NCBI GenBank assembly: GCA_027483705.1
Contig: JAIXTY010000151.1
Span: 1 to 40,471 of the forward strand
Direction of reading: 5' to 3'
DNA: 40,471 nucleotides
Source of the DNA: Rubrivivax sp.
GTDB lineage: Bacteria > Pseudomonadota > Gammaproteobacteria > Burkholderiales > Burkholderiaceae_C
Under the pieces are notes generated by a model. It had not been told where the DNA came from and did no database searches. It saw only the letters and a program-made list of their open reading frames with translations. Below are positions 21,287-34,197 of the stretch, in pieces (the stretch's first letter is position 1; every line of letters begins with the position of its first letter). A program made the position numbers and the translations under genes.

Positions 21287-23262
21287 GCCGCGTCTTGCTG
21301 CGGGTCGGTTTCCAGCGGCACCCGCGCCACCGTGGGCTCCAGCGCCAGCTTGCGGGCGCTGTCGACGGCTTCGTCGGCCACGGCGTTCAGGCGCGCCAGC
21401 ATCGCGCTGAGGTGGTCGTCCTGCGCCTGCACCTCGGCGATGCGCTGCTCCAGTTCGCCGGCCGCCACCTGCACGCGCTGCAGCGACTCCTTGCGCCGCG
21501 TGAAGCCGCGCCGGCGCTCGCGCAGCTGCATCTCCACCTGGCCCTGGGCACTCTTGCTCCACAGCTCGATCTCGCCGGCGGCGTTCTCGAACACCACCCG
21601 CAGCTTGCTCAGCAGCATGCGGCGGAACTGCTCCGCGAAGCCCGGCGTCGCCATGCGGATGGCCTGGCCCAGGCCGAGGTAGCGGCCGTAGTTGGCGTCG
21701 ATGCGCGCCAGCTCGTCGGCAAAGGCCTCCATCGACGGCATCGGCGCCACCGCGAAGGCGAAGCCGAACTCGGTGTTGAGCTGGCGGAAGCTGGCGTCGA
21801 GCATCTCGCGCATCTCGTCGGACTGCGCGCGCGCCTTGTCGAGATGGCCGCGCACCCGCGACATCAGCGTCTCGAACGCCGCCTTGCCGCCCAGGTTGAA
21901 CAGCGAGGCGGTCATCGCCGAATGCATGGCGCCGACCTCGCGCCGCAAAGCCTCGGCCGACAGCACCGCCAGCACCGACTTCAGGATGCGCGCCTGCACC
22001 GCGCGCAGCGCCGACAGCTTGGCGGTGCAGCGCTCGAAGTCGGCGATCTCGGCGTCGACGCGCTCCAGCATCAGGCGTGTCTTGGCGCTGCTCTTGCCGC
22101 GCAGGCCGCGCAGTTCCATCAGCTGCTCGGCCAGCGTGCGGCGGCGGTCACCCAGGCGGCGGCCGGCCTGCTGGCGCAGCTGCTCCACCACGCCCACGGC
22201 CGATTGCACCAGCAGCTCCTGCCGGCGCGGCAGCAGCTCGGTCACCAGCGCGGCCTCCAGCGGCGGCAGGCGGCTGGCGGCCAGGCGCTTGTCGTCGAGG
22301 TCCACGCGCGCGGCCAGCGCATCGCGCGCCGACAGCGGGAACACGCGCTCGGCCGGCACGCCCAGCGTGTGCGCCGTGTCCTGCCGCTGCTGCTCGATCT
22401 GCGCCTGCACCACCGCCGGGCTCACCATCGGGTCGGCCAGCGTGTCGATCTTGTTGAGCACGACAAAGCGCTCGAGGCTGGCCTGCCCGAGGTGGTCGCG
22501 CCAGATCGACAGATCGGACTTGGTGACGCCGGTGTCGGCCCCCAGCACGAACACCACGGCGTGCGCCGAAGGCAGCAGGCCCAGCGTCAGCTCGGGCTCG
22601 GCGCCGATGGCGTTGAGGCCCGGGGTGTCGATGACGACGAGGCCGCGCTTGAGCAGCGGGTGCGGGTAGTTGATGACGGCGTGGCGCCAGGTCGGCACCT
22701 CGACCAGGCCGTTGTCGTCGATGGGCGGGTTGTCGTCGGGGCGCTCGTCGTTCCAGAAGCCCAGAGCGATGGCGCGCTCCTTGTCGACGCGCTGCGTGCG
22801 CGTGACGGCGGCCAGCGCCTGCACCAGCGTGCGCGGGTCGCGCGCGTCCAGCGGCACGTGGTGCCAGGGCTCGTCGCGGCCGCGCAGCTCGGCCAGGCTC
22901 AGGCCACGCAGCCGCGTCTCCACCGGCAGCAGCGACAGCCGCGGCGGCGCGTCAGGCTCGTAGCGCAGCTCCACCGGGCACATCGTCGTGCGGCCCGGCG
23001 TGGCCGGCAGCACGCGCTGGCCGGCGTCGGCAAAGAAGATGGCGTTGATGAGCTCGCTCTTGCCGCGCGAGAACTCGGCCACGAAGGCCAGCACCAGCGT
23101 TTCCGAGGCCAGCCGCTCGCGCAGCGCCGACAGCAAGGCCTGGTCGGTGGCGTCGAGCAGTTCCTGCTCGGCCAGCGAACGCCCCAGGTGGGCGACGGCG
23201 CGGTCGAGCTCGGCGCGCCAGGTCGCCAGGGCATCGAGGCTGTCGGCAATGCGGCTGTGCAT
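21283..23262 (-). CDS. Bacterial dynamin-like GTPase
   Basis: AEFSRGKSELINAIFF (P-loop), TTMCPVEL, VVIDTPGLNAIG, NKIDTLADP; long coiled-coil C-terminal half. Confidence 0.88.
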   Translation of the reverse strand: MHSRIADSLDALATWRAELDRAVAHLGRSLAEQELLDATDQALLSALRERLASETLVLAFVAEFSRGKSELINAIFFADAGQRVLPATPGRTTMCPVELRYEPDAPPRLSLLPVETRLRGLSLAELRGRDEPWHHVPLDARDPRTLVQALAAVTRTQRVDKERAIALGFWNDERPDDNPPIDDNGLVEVPTWRHAVINYPHPLLKRGLVVIDTPGLNAIGAEPELTLGLLPSAHAVVFVLGADTGVTKSDLSIWRDHLGQASLERFVVLNKIDTLADPMVSPAVVQAQIEQQRQDTAHTLGVPAERVFPLSARDALAARVDLDDKRLAASRLPPLEAALVTELLPRRQELLVQSAVGVVEQLRQQAGRRLGDRRRTLAEQLMELRGLRGKSSAKTRLMLERVDAEIADFERCTAKLSALRAVQARILKSVLAVLSAEALRREVGAMHSAMTASLFNLGGKAAFETLMSRVRGHLDKARAQSDEMREMLDASFRQLNTEFGFAFAVAPMPSMEAFADELARIDANYGRYLGLGQAIRMATPGFAEQFRRMLLSKLRVVFENAAGEIELWSKSAQGQVEMQLRERRRGFTRRKESLQRVQVAAGELEQRIAEVQAQDDHLSAMLARLNAVADEAVDSARKLALEPTVARVPLETDPQQDAA

Positions 23263-23358
23263 CGGTGGGGTCGTCGGGCTGCGGGCTAGATACCGCGTCG
23301 GGCATGCTAGCGCAGCGGGGTCGCTCGCCCGCCACGGAAATCACGAAGCAGGCCACGG

Positions 23359-24189
23359 TTACCGCTTCTGACAGATGGCGCAGAAGTAGGTCGAGCGTTG
23401 GGCCATCACGCGGCGCTTCACCGGCGCGCCGCATCGCGGGCAGGGCTGGCCCTCGCGGCCGTAGACCGCGGCCTCGGCCTGGTAGGCGCCGCTGGCGCCG
23501 TGCACGTCGGTGAAGTCGCGCAGCGTGGAGCCGCCCAGCGCCAGCGCGCGCCCCAGCGTCTGGCGCACCGCGGCCAGCAGGCGGTCGGCCCGCGGCAGGC
23601 TGATGCGGTCGGCACGCAGGGCCGGGTGGATGGCGGCCTGGAACAGCGCCTCGCAGGTGTAGATGTTGCCGGCCCCCACGACCGCGTCGCCAGACAGCAG
23701 CACGGCCTTGATGGGCGCGCGACGCTGCTTCAGGGTCGCGTGGAAGCGTTGCGGCGTCAGTTCGGGGTCGAAGGGCTCGGGGCCCAGTCGGGCCAGCAGC
23801 GTGGCGGCCGGGTCGTCGCCCAGCGACGCCGACCACACCACGGCCCCGAAGCGCCGCGGGTCGTTCAGGCGCAGCGTGCCGCGGTCGGTGACGAGGTCGA
23901 AGTGGTCGTGCGGCCCGGGCTCGCCAGCCCGTGCGTGCAGGCCCAGCGAGCCCGACATGCCCAGGTGCAGCAGCAGCCCGCCTTCGGGCACGGCGCCGCG
24001 CGTGAGCGGCAACCACAGGTACTTGCCGCGCCGCGTGATGTCGCCGATGGTCAGGCCGGCAAACGACGCCGGCGCGCGGCCCAGCGGCCAGCGCAGCGGC
24101 TTGCCCAGGCGCAGCGTGTGCACCACCGCACCGGCCAGCGGGGCGGCAATCCCCCGGCGTGTGACTTCGACCTCCGGCAGCTCCGGCAT
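23359..24189 (-). CDS. mutM: Formamidopyrimidine-DNA glycosylase
   Basis: [14 protein letters not shown] start; [13 protein letters not shown]-terminal zinc finger [25 protein letters not shown]. Confidence 0.97.
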   Translation of the reverse strand: MPELPEVEVTRRGIAAPLAGAVVHTLRLGKPLRWPLGRAPASFAGLTIGDITRRGKYLWLPLTRGAVPEGGLLLHLGMSGSLGLHARAGEPGPHDHFDLVTDRGTLRLNDPRRFGAVVWSASLGDDPAATLLARLGPEPFDPELTPQRFHATLKQRRAPIKAVLLSGDAVVGAGNIYTCEALFQAAIHPALRADRISLPRADRLLAAVRQTLGRALALGGSTLRDFTDVHGASGAYQAEAAVYGREGQPCPRCGAPVKRRVMAQRSTYFCAICQKR

Positions 24190-24198
24190 GCAGGCATT

Positions 24199-26070
24199 AT
24201 GGGAGCCATGACCCGACGCCCCCCGATCCCGCCGCGCGGCCCGGCCGCCCTTCGAGCCTCCCTGCTGGCCGCCACGGTGGCTTGCCTGGCAGGCCCGCTG
24301 GCCGCGCAGACCGCCCCGGCTTCGCCGGCCGTGCCGGCTCCGCCGCCGGCGGCCGCCGAGCCGGCGCCGCAGAACTCCGTGATGGACGACCGGCTCTTCT
24401 ACCAGCTGCTGGTGGGCGAGCTGGCGCTGACGCAGGGCGACCTCGGCACCGCCTACAGCTGGCTGCTCGACGCCGCGCGGCGCACGCGCGACGACGGCCT
24501 CTTCCGGCGCAGCATCGACATCGCCATCCAGGCCCGAAACGGCGACCAGGCCCTGGCCGCCGCACGCGCCTGGCGGCTGGCGCGGCCCGAATCGCTGGAC
24601 GCGCTGCGCCTGCAGGTGCAGCTGCTGATGGGCACCGGGCGCGCGGCCGAGGTGACCGAGCCGCTGCGCTCGCTGATCGACGAGACGCCGCTGGCCGAGC
24701 GCGGCGGTCTGATCGCAGCCCTGCCCCGCTTCCTGCAGCGGGCGGGTGACGCGAAGATGGTCGCGCAGCTGATGGACGACGTGCTCAAGCCGCACCGCCA
24801 GCGCCCTGAGACGGCGGTGCCCGCGCGTGTCGCCCAGGGCCGCGCCTGGCTGGAGGCCAAGGAGCCCGCACGCGCGCTGGCATTGGCGCGCGAAGCCCAG
24901 GCGATCGAGCTCGCGGCGCCCGGCCCAGCGCTGCTGGCGATGGAACTGATGCGCGAGCGGCCCGAGGCCGAGGCCCTGGTGAAGGCCCACCTCGACAGCC
25001 CGGCCGCCGAACCCGCGGTGCGCCAGGCCTACGCCCGCGTGCTGACCTCGGCCCAGCGCTACACCGAGGCCATCGCGCAGCTGGAGCTGGCCGTGAAGGC
25101 CAGTCCGCAGGAACCCGGCCCGTATCTCACGCTGGGTGCGCTGCACCTGGAGCTCAAGCACCCGGTGGAGGGCGAGGCCGCGCTCAAGCGCTTCGTCGAG
25201 CTGGCCACGCCGGCGGCCGGCACGCCGGCGGCGGCGGACGACGATCGCGCGGACGACCGACCCGACGGCCGCCCGGACGGCCGCCCGGACGACCGCCCCG
25301 ACGACCGCCTGGTCCAGGCCTGGCTGATGCTGGCGCAGGCGGCCGAGCAGAGGGGCGACTTCAAGGCCGCCGAAGGCTGGCTGGCGCGCATCGCCGACCC
25401 CGACCGCGCGCTCGACGTGCAGACCCGCCGCGCCACGATCCTGGCGCGCGAGGGCAAGCTGCGCGAGGCACGGGCCCTGATCCGCGCCCTGCCCGAGCGC
25501 GACGCCGAGGAGGCCCGCGCCAAGTTCTCGGCCGAGGCGGGCATGCTGCGCGAGGTCAAGCGCTGGAAGGAAGCCTACGAGGTGCTGGGCCAGGCCGTGC
25601 AGCGCTTCGCTGACGACACCGAGCTGCTCTACGAGCAGGCCATGATGGCCGAGAAGCTCGACCGCATGCCCGAGATGGAGCGCCTGCTGCGCCGCGTGAT
25701 CGCGCTCAAGCCCGACAACGCGCATGCGCACAACGCGCTGGGCTACTCGCTGGCCGACCGCGGCGAGCGCCTGCCCGAGGCGCGCGCCCTGATCGCCCGC
25801 GCGCTGGAGCTGGCGCCGGGCGACCCGTTCATCACCGACAGCCTGGGCTGGGTCGAGTTCCGGCTCGGCAACCGCGACGAAGCCCTGCGCCTGCTGCGCC
25901 AGGCCTACGCCGCGCGGCCCGACACCGAGATCGGCGCCCACCTGGGCGAGGTGCTGTGGTCGGTGGGCCGCCGCGACGAGGCGCGCCGCATCTGGCGCGA
26001 GAGCCGCACCCGCGACGCCGCCAACGAGGTGCTGCGCGAGACGCTGGCGCGCCTGCGGGTGGACCTCTGA
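24199..26070 (+). CDS. Tetratricopeptide-repeat exported protein
   Basis: Signal peptide; TPR segments such as [59 protein letters not shown]; alternative ATG at 24208. Confidence 0.88.
   Translation: MGAMTRRPPIPPRGPAALRASLLAATVACLAGPLAAQTAPASPAVPAPPPAAAEPAPQNSVMDDRLFYQLLVGELALTQGDLGTAYSWLLDAARRTRDDGLFRRSIDIAIQARNGDQALAAARAWRLARPESLDALRLQVQLLMGTGRAAEVTEPLRSLIDETPLAERGGLIAALPRFLQRAGDAKMVAQLMDDVLKPHRQRPETAVPARVAQGRAWLEAKEPARALALAREAQAIELAAPGPALLAMELMRERPEAEALVKAHLDSPAAEPAVRQAYARVLTSAQRYTEAIAQLELAVKASPQEPGPYLTLGALHLELKHPVEGEAALKRFVELATPAAGTPAAADDDRADDRPDGRPDGRPDDRPDDRLVQAWLMLAQAAEQRGDFKAAEGWLARIADPDRALDVQTRRATILAREGKLREARALIRALPERDAEEARAKFSAEAGMLREVKRWKEAYEVLGQAVQRFADDTELLYEQAMMAEKLDRMPEMERLLRRVIALKPDNAHAHNALGYSLADRGERLPEARALIARALELAPGDPFITDSLGWVEFRLGNRDEALRLLRQAYAARPDTEIGAHLGEVLWSVGRRDEARRIWRESRTRDAANEVLRETLARLRVDL
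25252..25311 (+). repeat. Five tandem 12-nt units encoding D[D/G]RP-type repeat within the TPR gene
   Basis: GACGACCGACCC GACGGCCGCCCG GACGGCCGCCCG GACGACCGCCCC GACGACCGCCTG. Confidence 0.85.
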
Positions 26071-26075
26071 ACCGC

Positions 26076-26639
26076 GTGACGCGAGTGCCCACTCGCCGAT
26101 TCCTCATTGCCGGCATGGCACTGGGCCTGCTGGCCGGCTGCGCCACCCGCGCGCCCGATCCCGCCGGCGGCTGGACCACCGGCCGCCTGGCGCTGCGTGT
26201 CGAGGCCAGCCCCGAGCGCGGCCCGCAGAGCCTGAGCGCGGCCTTCGAGCTGCGCGGCGACGGCCGCGAAGGCGAGCTGAAGCTGCTGTCGCCGCTGGGC
26301 ACCCAGCTCGCGGCGGCGCGCTGGGCGCCGGCCCTGGCGGTTCTGGCCACCGCGGACGGCGAGCGCCGCTTCGAGAGCCTCGACGCGCTCTCGCGCGAGG
26401 CGCTGGGCGAGCCGCTGCCGCTGGCCGCCCTGCCCGACTGGCTGGCCGGCCGCCCCTGGCGCGGCGCGCCGCACGCGGCACGCGACGACGGCTTCGAGCA
26501 GCTGGGCTGGGCCGTCGTCACCGCCGCGCTCGCCGAAGGCCAGGTGAGCGCGCGCCGCGCGGCGGCCCCAGCCGTGACGCTGCGCGTGCGGCTGGATCCG
26601 CGGGGCGACACGCCGCCGGACAATCGCGCCCCACGATGA
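26076..26639 (+). CDS. lolB: Outer membrane lipoprotein localisation protein LolB
   Basis: Lipobox [49 protein letters not shown]; immediately upstream of ispE; GTG start inferred. Confidence 0.85.
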   Translation: MTRVPTRRFLIAGMALGLLAGCATRAPDPAGGWTTGRLALRVEASPERGPQSLSAAFELRGDGREGELKLLSPLGTQLAAARWAPALAVLATADGERRFESLDALSREALGEPLPLAALPDWLAGRPWRGAPHAARDDGFEQLGWAVVTAALAEGQVSARRAAAPAVTLRVRLDPRGDTPPDNRAPR

Positions 26640-27589
26640 GCCTCGCCGCCCTGTACGACCTGCCGGCCCCGGCGAAGATCAACCTCTTCCTGCACGTCGT
26701 CGGCCGCCGCGCCGACGGCTACCACCGGCTGCAGTCGGTGTTCGTGCCCATCGACTGGGCCGACACGCTGCACGTCGAGCTCCTGGACGACGGCCGCCTG
26801 GAGCGCATCGACCTCGGCCCCGCGCTGCCCGCCGACGACCTGTGCCTGCGCGCGGCGCGCGCGCTGCAGCAGGCCAGCGGCACGGCGCTGGGCGCACGCA
26901 TCCACATCGACAAGCAGGTGCCCTGGGGCGCGGGGCTGGGCGGCGGAAGCTCGGACGCGGCCACCACGCTGATCGGGCTCAACCGCCTGTGGGGCCTGCA
27001 CTGGCCCCGCGCGCGCCTGGCGGCGCTGGCGCTGCGGCTCGGGGCCGACGTGCCGTTCTTTCTGGGGCGCGGCCCGGCCTTCGTGGAAGGCATCGGCGAG
27101 ATCCTGACGCCGATGCACCTGCCCGCGATGCCGCTGGCCGTGGTGAAACCGCCGCAGTCGCTGCCGACGCCGGAGATCTTCGGCCATCCGCTGCTGAAAC
27201 GGGACACGGAGCCTGTTATAGTCATGGGCTCTTTCGACAGCGCTGCTCAGGCAGTCGCTGCCCCGGCAACAAGTGCGATGCCGGCGGGTGCCGTGAACTG
27301 GCCGGTGGAATGGGGTGCGGTGGATGCAGGCTTCGGCCGCAACGACCTGCAACCCCCGGCCGAGGATCGCTGCCCTGCCGTGGCCGACGCCGCCGCCTGG
27401 CTCCGCCAGCGCTACGGCAACGCCCGCATGAGCGGCTCCGGCAGCGCGGTGTTTGCGCACATGGCGGAAGACGGCAGCGACGCCCCCCCGATGGCGACGT
27501 TCCCGCAGGGCAGCATGCCTGCGGGCTGGGTGGGGCGGCGATGCCGAAGTCTGGAGTCCTTGCCGCTGGCGGCCTGGCTCGACGACTGA
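26636..27589 (+). CDS. ispE: 4-diphosphocytidyl-2-C-methyl-D-erythritol kinase
   Basis: [61 protein letters not shown]. Confidence 0.96.
   Translation: MSLAALYDLPAPAKINLFLHVVGRRADGYHRLQSVFVPIDWADTLHVELLDDGRLERIDLGPALPADDLCLRAARALQQASGTALGARIHIDKQVPWGAGLGGGSSDAATTLIGLNRLWGLHWPRARLAALALRLGADVPFFLGRGPAFVEGIGEILTPMHLPAMPLAVVKPPQSLPTPEIFGHPLLKRDTEPVIVMGSFDSAAQAVAAPATSAMPAGAVNWPVEWGAVDAGFGRNDLQPPAEDRCPAVADAAAWLRQRYGNARMSGSGSAVFAHMAEDGSDAPPMATFPQGSMPAGWVGRRCRSLESLPLAAWLDD
27194..27222 (+). promoter_or_regulatory. Candidate internal sigma70-like promoter CTGAAA-N17-TATAGT inside ispE
   Basis: AT-rich hexamer in GC-rich coding DNA, 17-nt spacing to -35-like hexamer; upstream of tRNA-Gln and prs. Confidence 0.35.
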
Positions 27590-27629
27590 GACGGTTTCGA
27601 GGGCACCGGTGCGAACCGGGGTCCTGTGT

Positions 27630-27706
27630 AGGGGAGTCGCCAAGTTGGTTAAGGCATCGGATTTTGATTCCGACATGCGAGGGTTCGAGTCCTTCCTCCC
27701 CTGCCA
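27630..27706 (+). tRNA. tRNA-Gln (UUG)
   Basis: AGGGGAGTCGCCAAGTTGGTTAAGGCATCGGATTTTGATTCCGACATGCGAGGGTTCGAGTCCTTCCTCCCCTGCCA; anticodon TTG; encoded CCA. Confidence 0.95.
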
Positions 27707-27774
27707 AACATCTGCCGGCCAGGCCTGACGAGGCCCGGTCACCCACCGTCAGCGCCCACCCGCCGAGTCCGACC

Positions 27775-28737
27775 GTGCTGTTCAACACCGTCCTCTTCAC
27801 CGGCAACGCCAACCCGGTGCTGGCGGCCGAGATCGCCAGTGCGCTCGGCGTCGAGCTCGGCAGCGCCGACGTCGGCCGCTTCTCCGACGGTGAAGTCACC
27901 GTCGAGATCCGCCAGAACGTGCGGGCCCGCGACGTCTTCGTCGTCCAGCCCACCTGCGCGCCCACGAACGACCACCTCATGGAGCTGGCGTTCATGGTCG
28001 ATGCGCTCAAGCGCGCGAGTGCCCGCCGCATCACCGCCGTCATCCCGTACTTCGGCTATGCCCGCATGGACCGCCGCCCGCGCAGCATGCGCGTGCCGAT
28101 CAGCGCCAAGGTCGTGGCCAACATGCTCGAGACCGTGGGCGTGGAACGCGTGCTGACGATGGACCTGCACGCCGACCAGATCCAGGGCTTCTTCGACATC
28201 CCCGTCGACAACATCTACGCCAGCCCGGTGCTGCTGTCGGACGTGAAGTCCAAGCGTTACCCGAACCTCGTGGTCATCTCGCCCGATGTCGGCGGCGTGG
28301 TGCGCGCCCGCGCGCTGGCCAAGCAGCTGGGCTGCGACCTGGCCATCATCGACAAGCGCCGCCCGGCCGCCAACGTCTCGGAAGTGATGCACGTCATCGG
28401 CGAGATCGAAGGCCGCAACTGCGTGATCATGGACGACATGATCGACACCGCCGGCACGCTGGTGAAGGCGGCCGAGGTGCTCAAGGAGCGCGGCGCCAAG
28501 AGCGTGTTCGCGTACTGCACGCACCCGGTGTTCAGCGGCCCGGCCGTCGACCGCATCGCCAAGAGCGCGCTCGACGAGGTCGTCATCACCAACACCATCC
28601 CGCTGTCGGACACGGCCAAGGCCTGCCCGAAGATCCGCCAGCTCAGCGTCGCCTTCCTGTTTGCCGAGAGCATCCGTCGCATCTCCGACGGCGAATCGGT
28701 GACCTCCCTCTTCGCGGAGCAGAACAACAACTTCTGA
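27775..28737 (+). CDS. prs: Ribose-phosphate pyrophosphokinase
   Basis: GTG start; [59 protein letters not shown]. Confidence 0.97.
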   Translation: MLFNTVLFTGNANPVLAAEIASALGVELGSADVGRFSDGEVTVEIRQNVRARDVFVVQPTCAPTNDHLMELAFMVDALKRASARRITAVIPYFGYARMDRRPRSMRVPISAKVVANMLETVGVERVLTMDLHADQIQGFFDIPVDNIYASPVLLSDVKSKRYPNLVVISPDVGGVVRARALAKQLGCDLAIIDKRRPAANVSEVMHVIGEIEGRNCVIMDDMIDTAGTLVKAAEVLKERGAKSVFAYCTHPVFSGPAVDRIAKSALDEVVITNTIPLSDTAKACPKIRQLSVAFLFAESIRRISDGESVTSLFAEQNNNF

Positions 28738-28826
28738 TCCGTGCAGGGCCTGCGGCGCAATCCGGCGCGGCAGGCTTCCATCGGGCCGCCTGGTCGCGGG
28801 CGGGCCCATCCATCCTTGGAGTCAAC

Positions 28827-29474
28827 ATGAAATTCACTGCCTACGAGCGTACGCAGCAGGGGACCGGAGCGAGCCGCCGCCTGCGCCACGCCGCCAAGGT
28901 GCCTGGCATCGTCTACGGTGCCGGCACGCCGGCCATGATCGAACTCGATCACAACGCCCTCTTCTTTGCGCTCAAGAAGGAAGCCTTCCACTCGTCCATC
29001 CTCGAGATGGAGCTGGCCGGCAACGTGCAGAAGGTGCTGCTGCGCGACTTCCAGATGCACGCCTACAAGCCCCAGGTGCTGCACGTGGACTTCCAGCGCG
29101 TCGACGAGACGACCAAGCTGCGCAAGAAGGTGCCGCTGCACTTCTCGGGCGAAGAGAACTCGCCGGCCGTCAAGACCGACAAGTGCCTGGTCAACCACAT
29201 CGCCATCGAGCTCGAGATCGAGTGCCTGGCCTCGAAGCTGCCCGAGTTCGTGACGATCGACCTGTCGGGCCTGACCAAGAACCAGAGCCTGCACGTCAGC
29301 GACCTGAAGCTGCCCGAGGGCATCAAGGCCGTGCGCCGCGGCACGCTGAACCCCGCCATCGTGACGGCCACCGTGCCGAAGGTGGAAGAGGAAGTCGTCG
29401 CCGCGCCGGTGGTGGCCGCCGAAAAGGGCAAGGCCGCGCCGAAGAAGAAGGACGAGAAGCAGAACAAGAAGTGA
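28827..29474 (+). CDS. rplY: 50S ribosomal protein L25/general stress protein Ctc
   Basis: [24 protein letters not shown]-terminal Ala/Lys tail typical of betaproteobacterial L25. Confidence 0.95.
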   Translation: MKFTAYERTQQGTGASRRLRHAAKVPGIVYGAGTPAMIELDHNALFFALKKEAFHSSILEMELAGNVQKVLLRDFQMHAYKPQVLHVDFQRVDETTKLRKKVPLHFSGEENSPAVKTDKCLVNHIAIELEIECLASKLPEFVTIDLSGLTKNQSLHVSDLKLPEGIKAVRRGTLNPAIVTATVPKVEEEVVAAPVVAAEKGKAAPKKKDEKQNKK

Positions 29475-29482
29475 TTCCCGCC

Positions 29483-29506
29483 GGGTGCCCCCGTTCGTGG
29501 GCACCC
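29483..29506 (+). promoter_or_regulatory. Hairpin GGGTGCCC-N8-GGGCACCC after rplY
   Basis: Perfect 8-bp inverted repeat. Confidence 0.4.
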
Positions 29507-29522
29507 CGGACTCGCTGCCCGA

Positions 29523-29545
29523 GCCCCACCGCGGTGGGGCTTTTT
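29523..29545 (+). terminator. Rho-independent terminator after rplY
   Basis: GCCCCACCGCGGTGGGGC followed by TTTTT. Confidence 0.85.
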
Positions 29546-29576
29546 CATGCCTGCGCGCCACCAATAATCCAACGCC

Positions 29577-30205
29577 ATGATTCGACTGTTCGTCGGCCTG
29601 GGCAACCCCGGCACCGAGTACGAGGCCACCCGCCACAACGCCGGTTTCTGGTGGATCGACGCGCTGGCCGCGCAGTGGGGCGCGCGCCTGGTGCCGGAGC
29701 GCGCCTACCAGGGCCTCGTGGCCCGCGTGGCGCGGCCGCCCGGCGGCGCCGAGGGCCCGGTGTGGCTGCTCGAACCGATGACCTACATGAACCGCTCGGG
29801 CGTGTCCGTGGCGGGCCTGGCGCGCTTCTTCAAGATCGCACCGGCCGAGATCCTCGTCGTGCACGACGAGCTCGACCTGCAACCCGGCCAGGCCAAGCTC
29901 AAGCTGGGCGGCAGTGCCGCCGGCCACAACGGGCTGAAGGACATCCACGGCCTGCTCGGCACGCAGGACTTCTGGCGCCTGCGCCTGGGCATCGGCCACC
30001 CGGGCGTGAAGGCCGAGGTGCCGAACTACGTGCTCAAGAAGCCCTCGGCCGACGACCGCGACGCCATCGCCAAGGCGTTGGAGCAGTCGCTGAAGGCCGT
30101 CGATGCCATGCTGGCCGGCCAGATGGACCGCGCGCTGCAGATCGTGCATGCCCAGCCGCAGCGGCCCAAGCCGCCGCGCAAGGAACCGCCCACCGGAGAC
30201 GAACC

Positions 30206-30209
<4 letters not shown>
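29577..30209 (+). CDS. pth: Peptidyl-tRNA hydrolase
   Basis: [33 protein letters not shown]-like [40 protein letters not shown]. Confidence 0.97.
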
Positions 30210-31358
<1,149 letters not shown>

Positions 31359-31951
31359 TCAGCCTGTGCGGCGGAACAGCCGCGCGTACACGGCGCCGGC
31401 CTTCAACTCGCGGAACGGCTCCAGCCCCGGCGGGCAGGCCGGCTCGGTCTCGGCGACCGCGGCCTCCAGGTAGACGAAGCCGCGCTCGGCCACCAGCGGC
31501 GCCGCCACGGCCAGCGCCGGGCCCGCGAGCCCGGCGTCGAACGGCGGGTCCAGCAGCACCAGCTCGAAGGCGGCCCGCGGCGCACGCGCCATCCAGCCCA
31601 GCGCATCGGCGCGCAGCACCTGCACGGCCTGGGCATTCAGCCGCTGGCGCACGGCCAGCAGGCCGGCCACGAGGCGGCCGTCCTGCTCCAGCAGCGTGGC
31701 CGCCGCCGCCCCGCGCGACGCCGCCTCGAAGCCCAGCGCGCCACTGCCGGCAAAGGCATCGAGCACACGCCAGCCCGAGAGATCCTGACCCAGCCAGTTG
31801 AACAGCGTCTCGCGCACGCGGTCGGGCGTGGGGCGCAGGCCGGGGGCATCAGGCACCGGCAGCTTGCTGCGCTTCCACTGCCCTCCAATCAGCCGCACCT
31901 CGCCGGGTGGCCGCGTGGGCCGGACGGCCCCGCGCGGTTTCGCGGGCGGCT

Positions 31952-31955
<4 letters not shown>
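31359..31955 (-). CDS. rsmD: 16S rRNA (guanine966-N2)-methyltransferase RsmD
   Basis: [65 protein letters not shown] start. Confidence 0.95.
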
Positions 31956-32713
<758 letters not shown>

Positions 32714-32723
32714 GCGGCGACTC

Positions 32724-33476
32724 CTAGTTGCCCAGCTCGTCGCTGAGCGCGTCGGCGCGGCGCTGGGCCTCGGCCAGATCCAGATCGCCGGTGTAGATGG
32801 CGCGACCGCAGATCACGCCCGAGACGCCCTCGCGCTCCACGGCGCACAGGGCCTCGATATCGGCCAGGCCGGCCAGACCGCCCGAGGCGATCACGGGCAT
32901 GGTCAGGGCCTGGGCCAGGCGCACCGTGGCCTCGATATTGATGCCGCTGAGCATGCCATCGCGACCGATATCGGTGTAGATCACGCCCTCGACGCCGTAG
33001 TCCTCGAACTTGCGGGCCAGGTCCACGACCTCGTGGCCGGTGAGCTTGCTCCAGCCGTCGGTGGCCACCTTGCCGTCCTTGGCGTCCAGGCCCACGAGGA
33101 TGTGGCCGCCAAAGGCGCTGCAGGCGTCCTTCAGGAAGCCGGGGTTCTTGACGGCGGCCGTGCCGATGATGATGTAGCTCAGGCCGTCGTCCAGATAGCG
33201 CTCGATGGTGTCCAGGTCGCGGATGCCGCCGCCCAGCTGCACCGGGATGTCGTCACCGACCTCGCGGAGGATGGACCGGATGGCGCCCTCGTTGACCGGC
33301 TTGCCGGCAAAGGCGCCGTTCAAGTCGACCAGGTGCAGGCGTCGGGCGCCAGCGTCCACCCAGCGACGGGCCATGGCGGCCGGGTCATCGCCGAAGGTGG
33401 TGGAGGCATTCATATCGCCCTGTTGGAGACGGACGCATTTGCCGTCCTTCAGGTCAATGGCGGGAATCAGCAGCAT
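32724..33476 (-). CDS. hisA: Phosphoribosylformimino-5-aminoimidazole carboxamide ribotide isomerase HisA
   Basis: [38 protein letters not shown]. Confidence 0.97.
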   Translation of the reverse strand: MLLIPAIDLKDGKCVRLQQGDMNASTTFGDDPAAMARRWVDAGARRLHLVDLNGAFAGKPVNEGAIRSILREVGDDIPVQLGGGIRDLDTIERYLDDGLSYIIIGTAAVKNPGFLKDACSAFGGHILVGLDAKDGKVATDGWSKLTGHEVVDLARKFEDYGVEGVIYTDIGRDGMLSGINIEATVRLAQALTMPVIASGGLAGLADIEALCAVEREGVSGVICGRAIYTGDLDLAEAQRRADALSDELGN

Positions 33477-33548
33477 GGCCGAAGTGCAGGTGGTGGTGGA
33501 AAGGAATGGAGCGGAAAAGCGCGGAGGAAGAGGATGACGGGGCGGTCC

Positions 33549-34196
33549 TCAAGGCTTCCACAGCAGGAAGTTGCGATACAGGGCGAGCCCCAGCGCGGCA
33601 CTTTTCTCGGGATGGAATTGGGTGGCAAAAATATTATCCCGGGCCACCGCGCTGGTAAAGCACAGACCGTAGTCGGTCTCGCCCACGCTGTGGTGCGGGT
33701 CCGACGTCGTGGCGTAAAAGCTGTGAACGAAGTAGAACCAGCTCTGGTCGGGCACCTCGCCCCAGACCGGGTGGGGCCGAGCCTGGCGCACGCGGTTCCA
33801 GCCCATCTGCGGCACCTTGTAGCGGCTGCCATCGGGCTGGATCCGGCCCTCCAGCTGGAAGCGCTGCACCCGGCCGGGGATCAGACCCAGACCCGGCGTG
33901 TCCTGCTCCTCGCTGTGGTCCAGCAGCATCTGCATGCCCACGCACACGCCCATCAGGGGCTTGTGCGCTGCGGCATGCAGCACGGCCTCCTTCATGCCGG
34001 ATTCGGCCAGCTCGCGCATGCAGTCGCGCATGGCGCCCTGGCCGGGCAGCACCACGCGCTCGGCGGCATAGACCGCCTCGGGCTCGCTGGTGATCACGAC
34101 CTCCACGCCCGAGCCCTCGGCCGCATGCAGCACGGCCTGCGAGACCGAGCGCAGATTGCCCATGCCGTAGTCGACGACGGCGACGGTCCGTTTCAT
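33549..34196 (-). CDS. hisH: Imidazole glycerol phosphate synthase subunit HisH
   Basis: [46 protein letters not shown]. Confidence 0.97.
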   Translation of the reverse strand: MKRTVAVVDYGMGNLRSVSQAVLHAAEGSGVEVVITSEPEAVYAAERVVLPGQGAMRDCMRELAESGMKEAVLHAAAHKPLMGVCVGMQMLLDHSEEQDTPGLGLIPGRVQRFQLEGRIQPDGSRYKVPQMGWNRVRQARPHPVWGEVPDQSWFYFVHSFYATTSDPHHSVGETDYGLCFTSAVARDNIFATQFHPEKSAALGLALYRNFLLWKP

Positions 34197-34197
34197 G

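Noticed and set aside
28257-30149. 630-aa ORF antisense to prs/rplY/pth
   Set aside because: Artefact of GC-rich antisense frame over three well-identified genes
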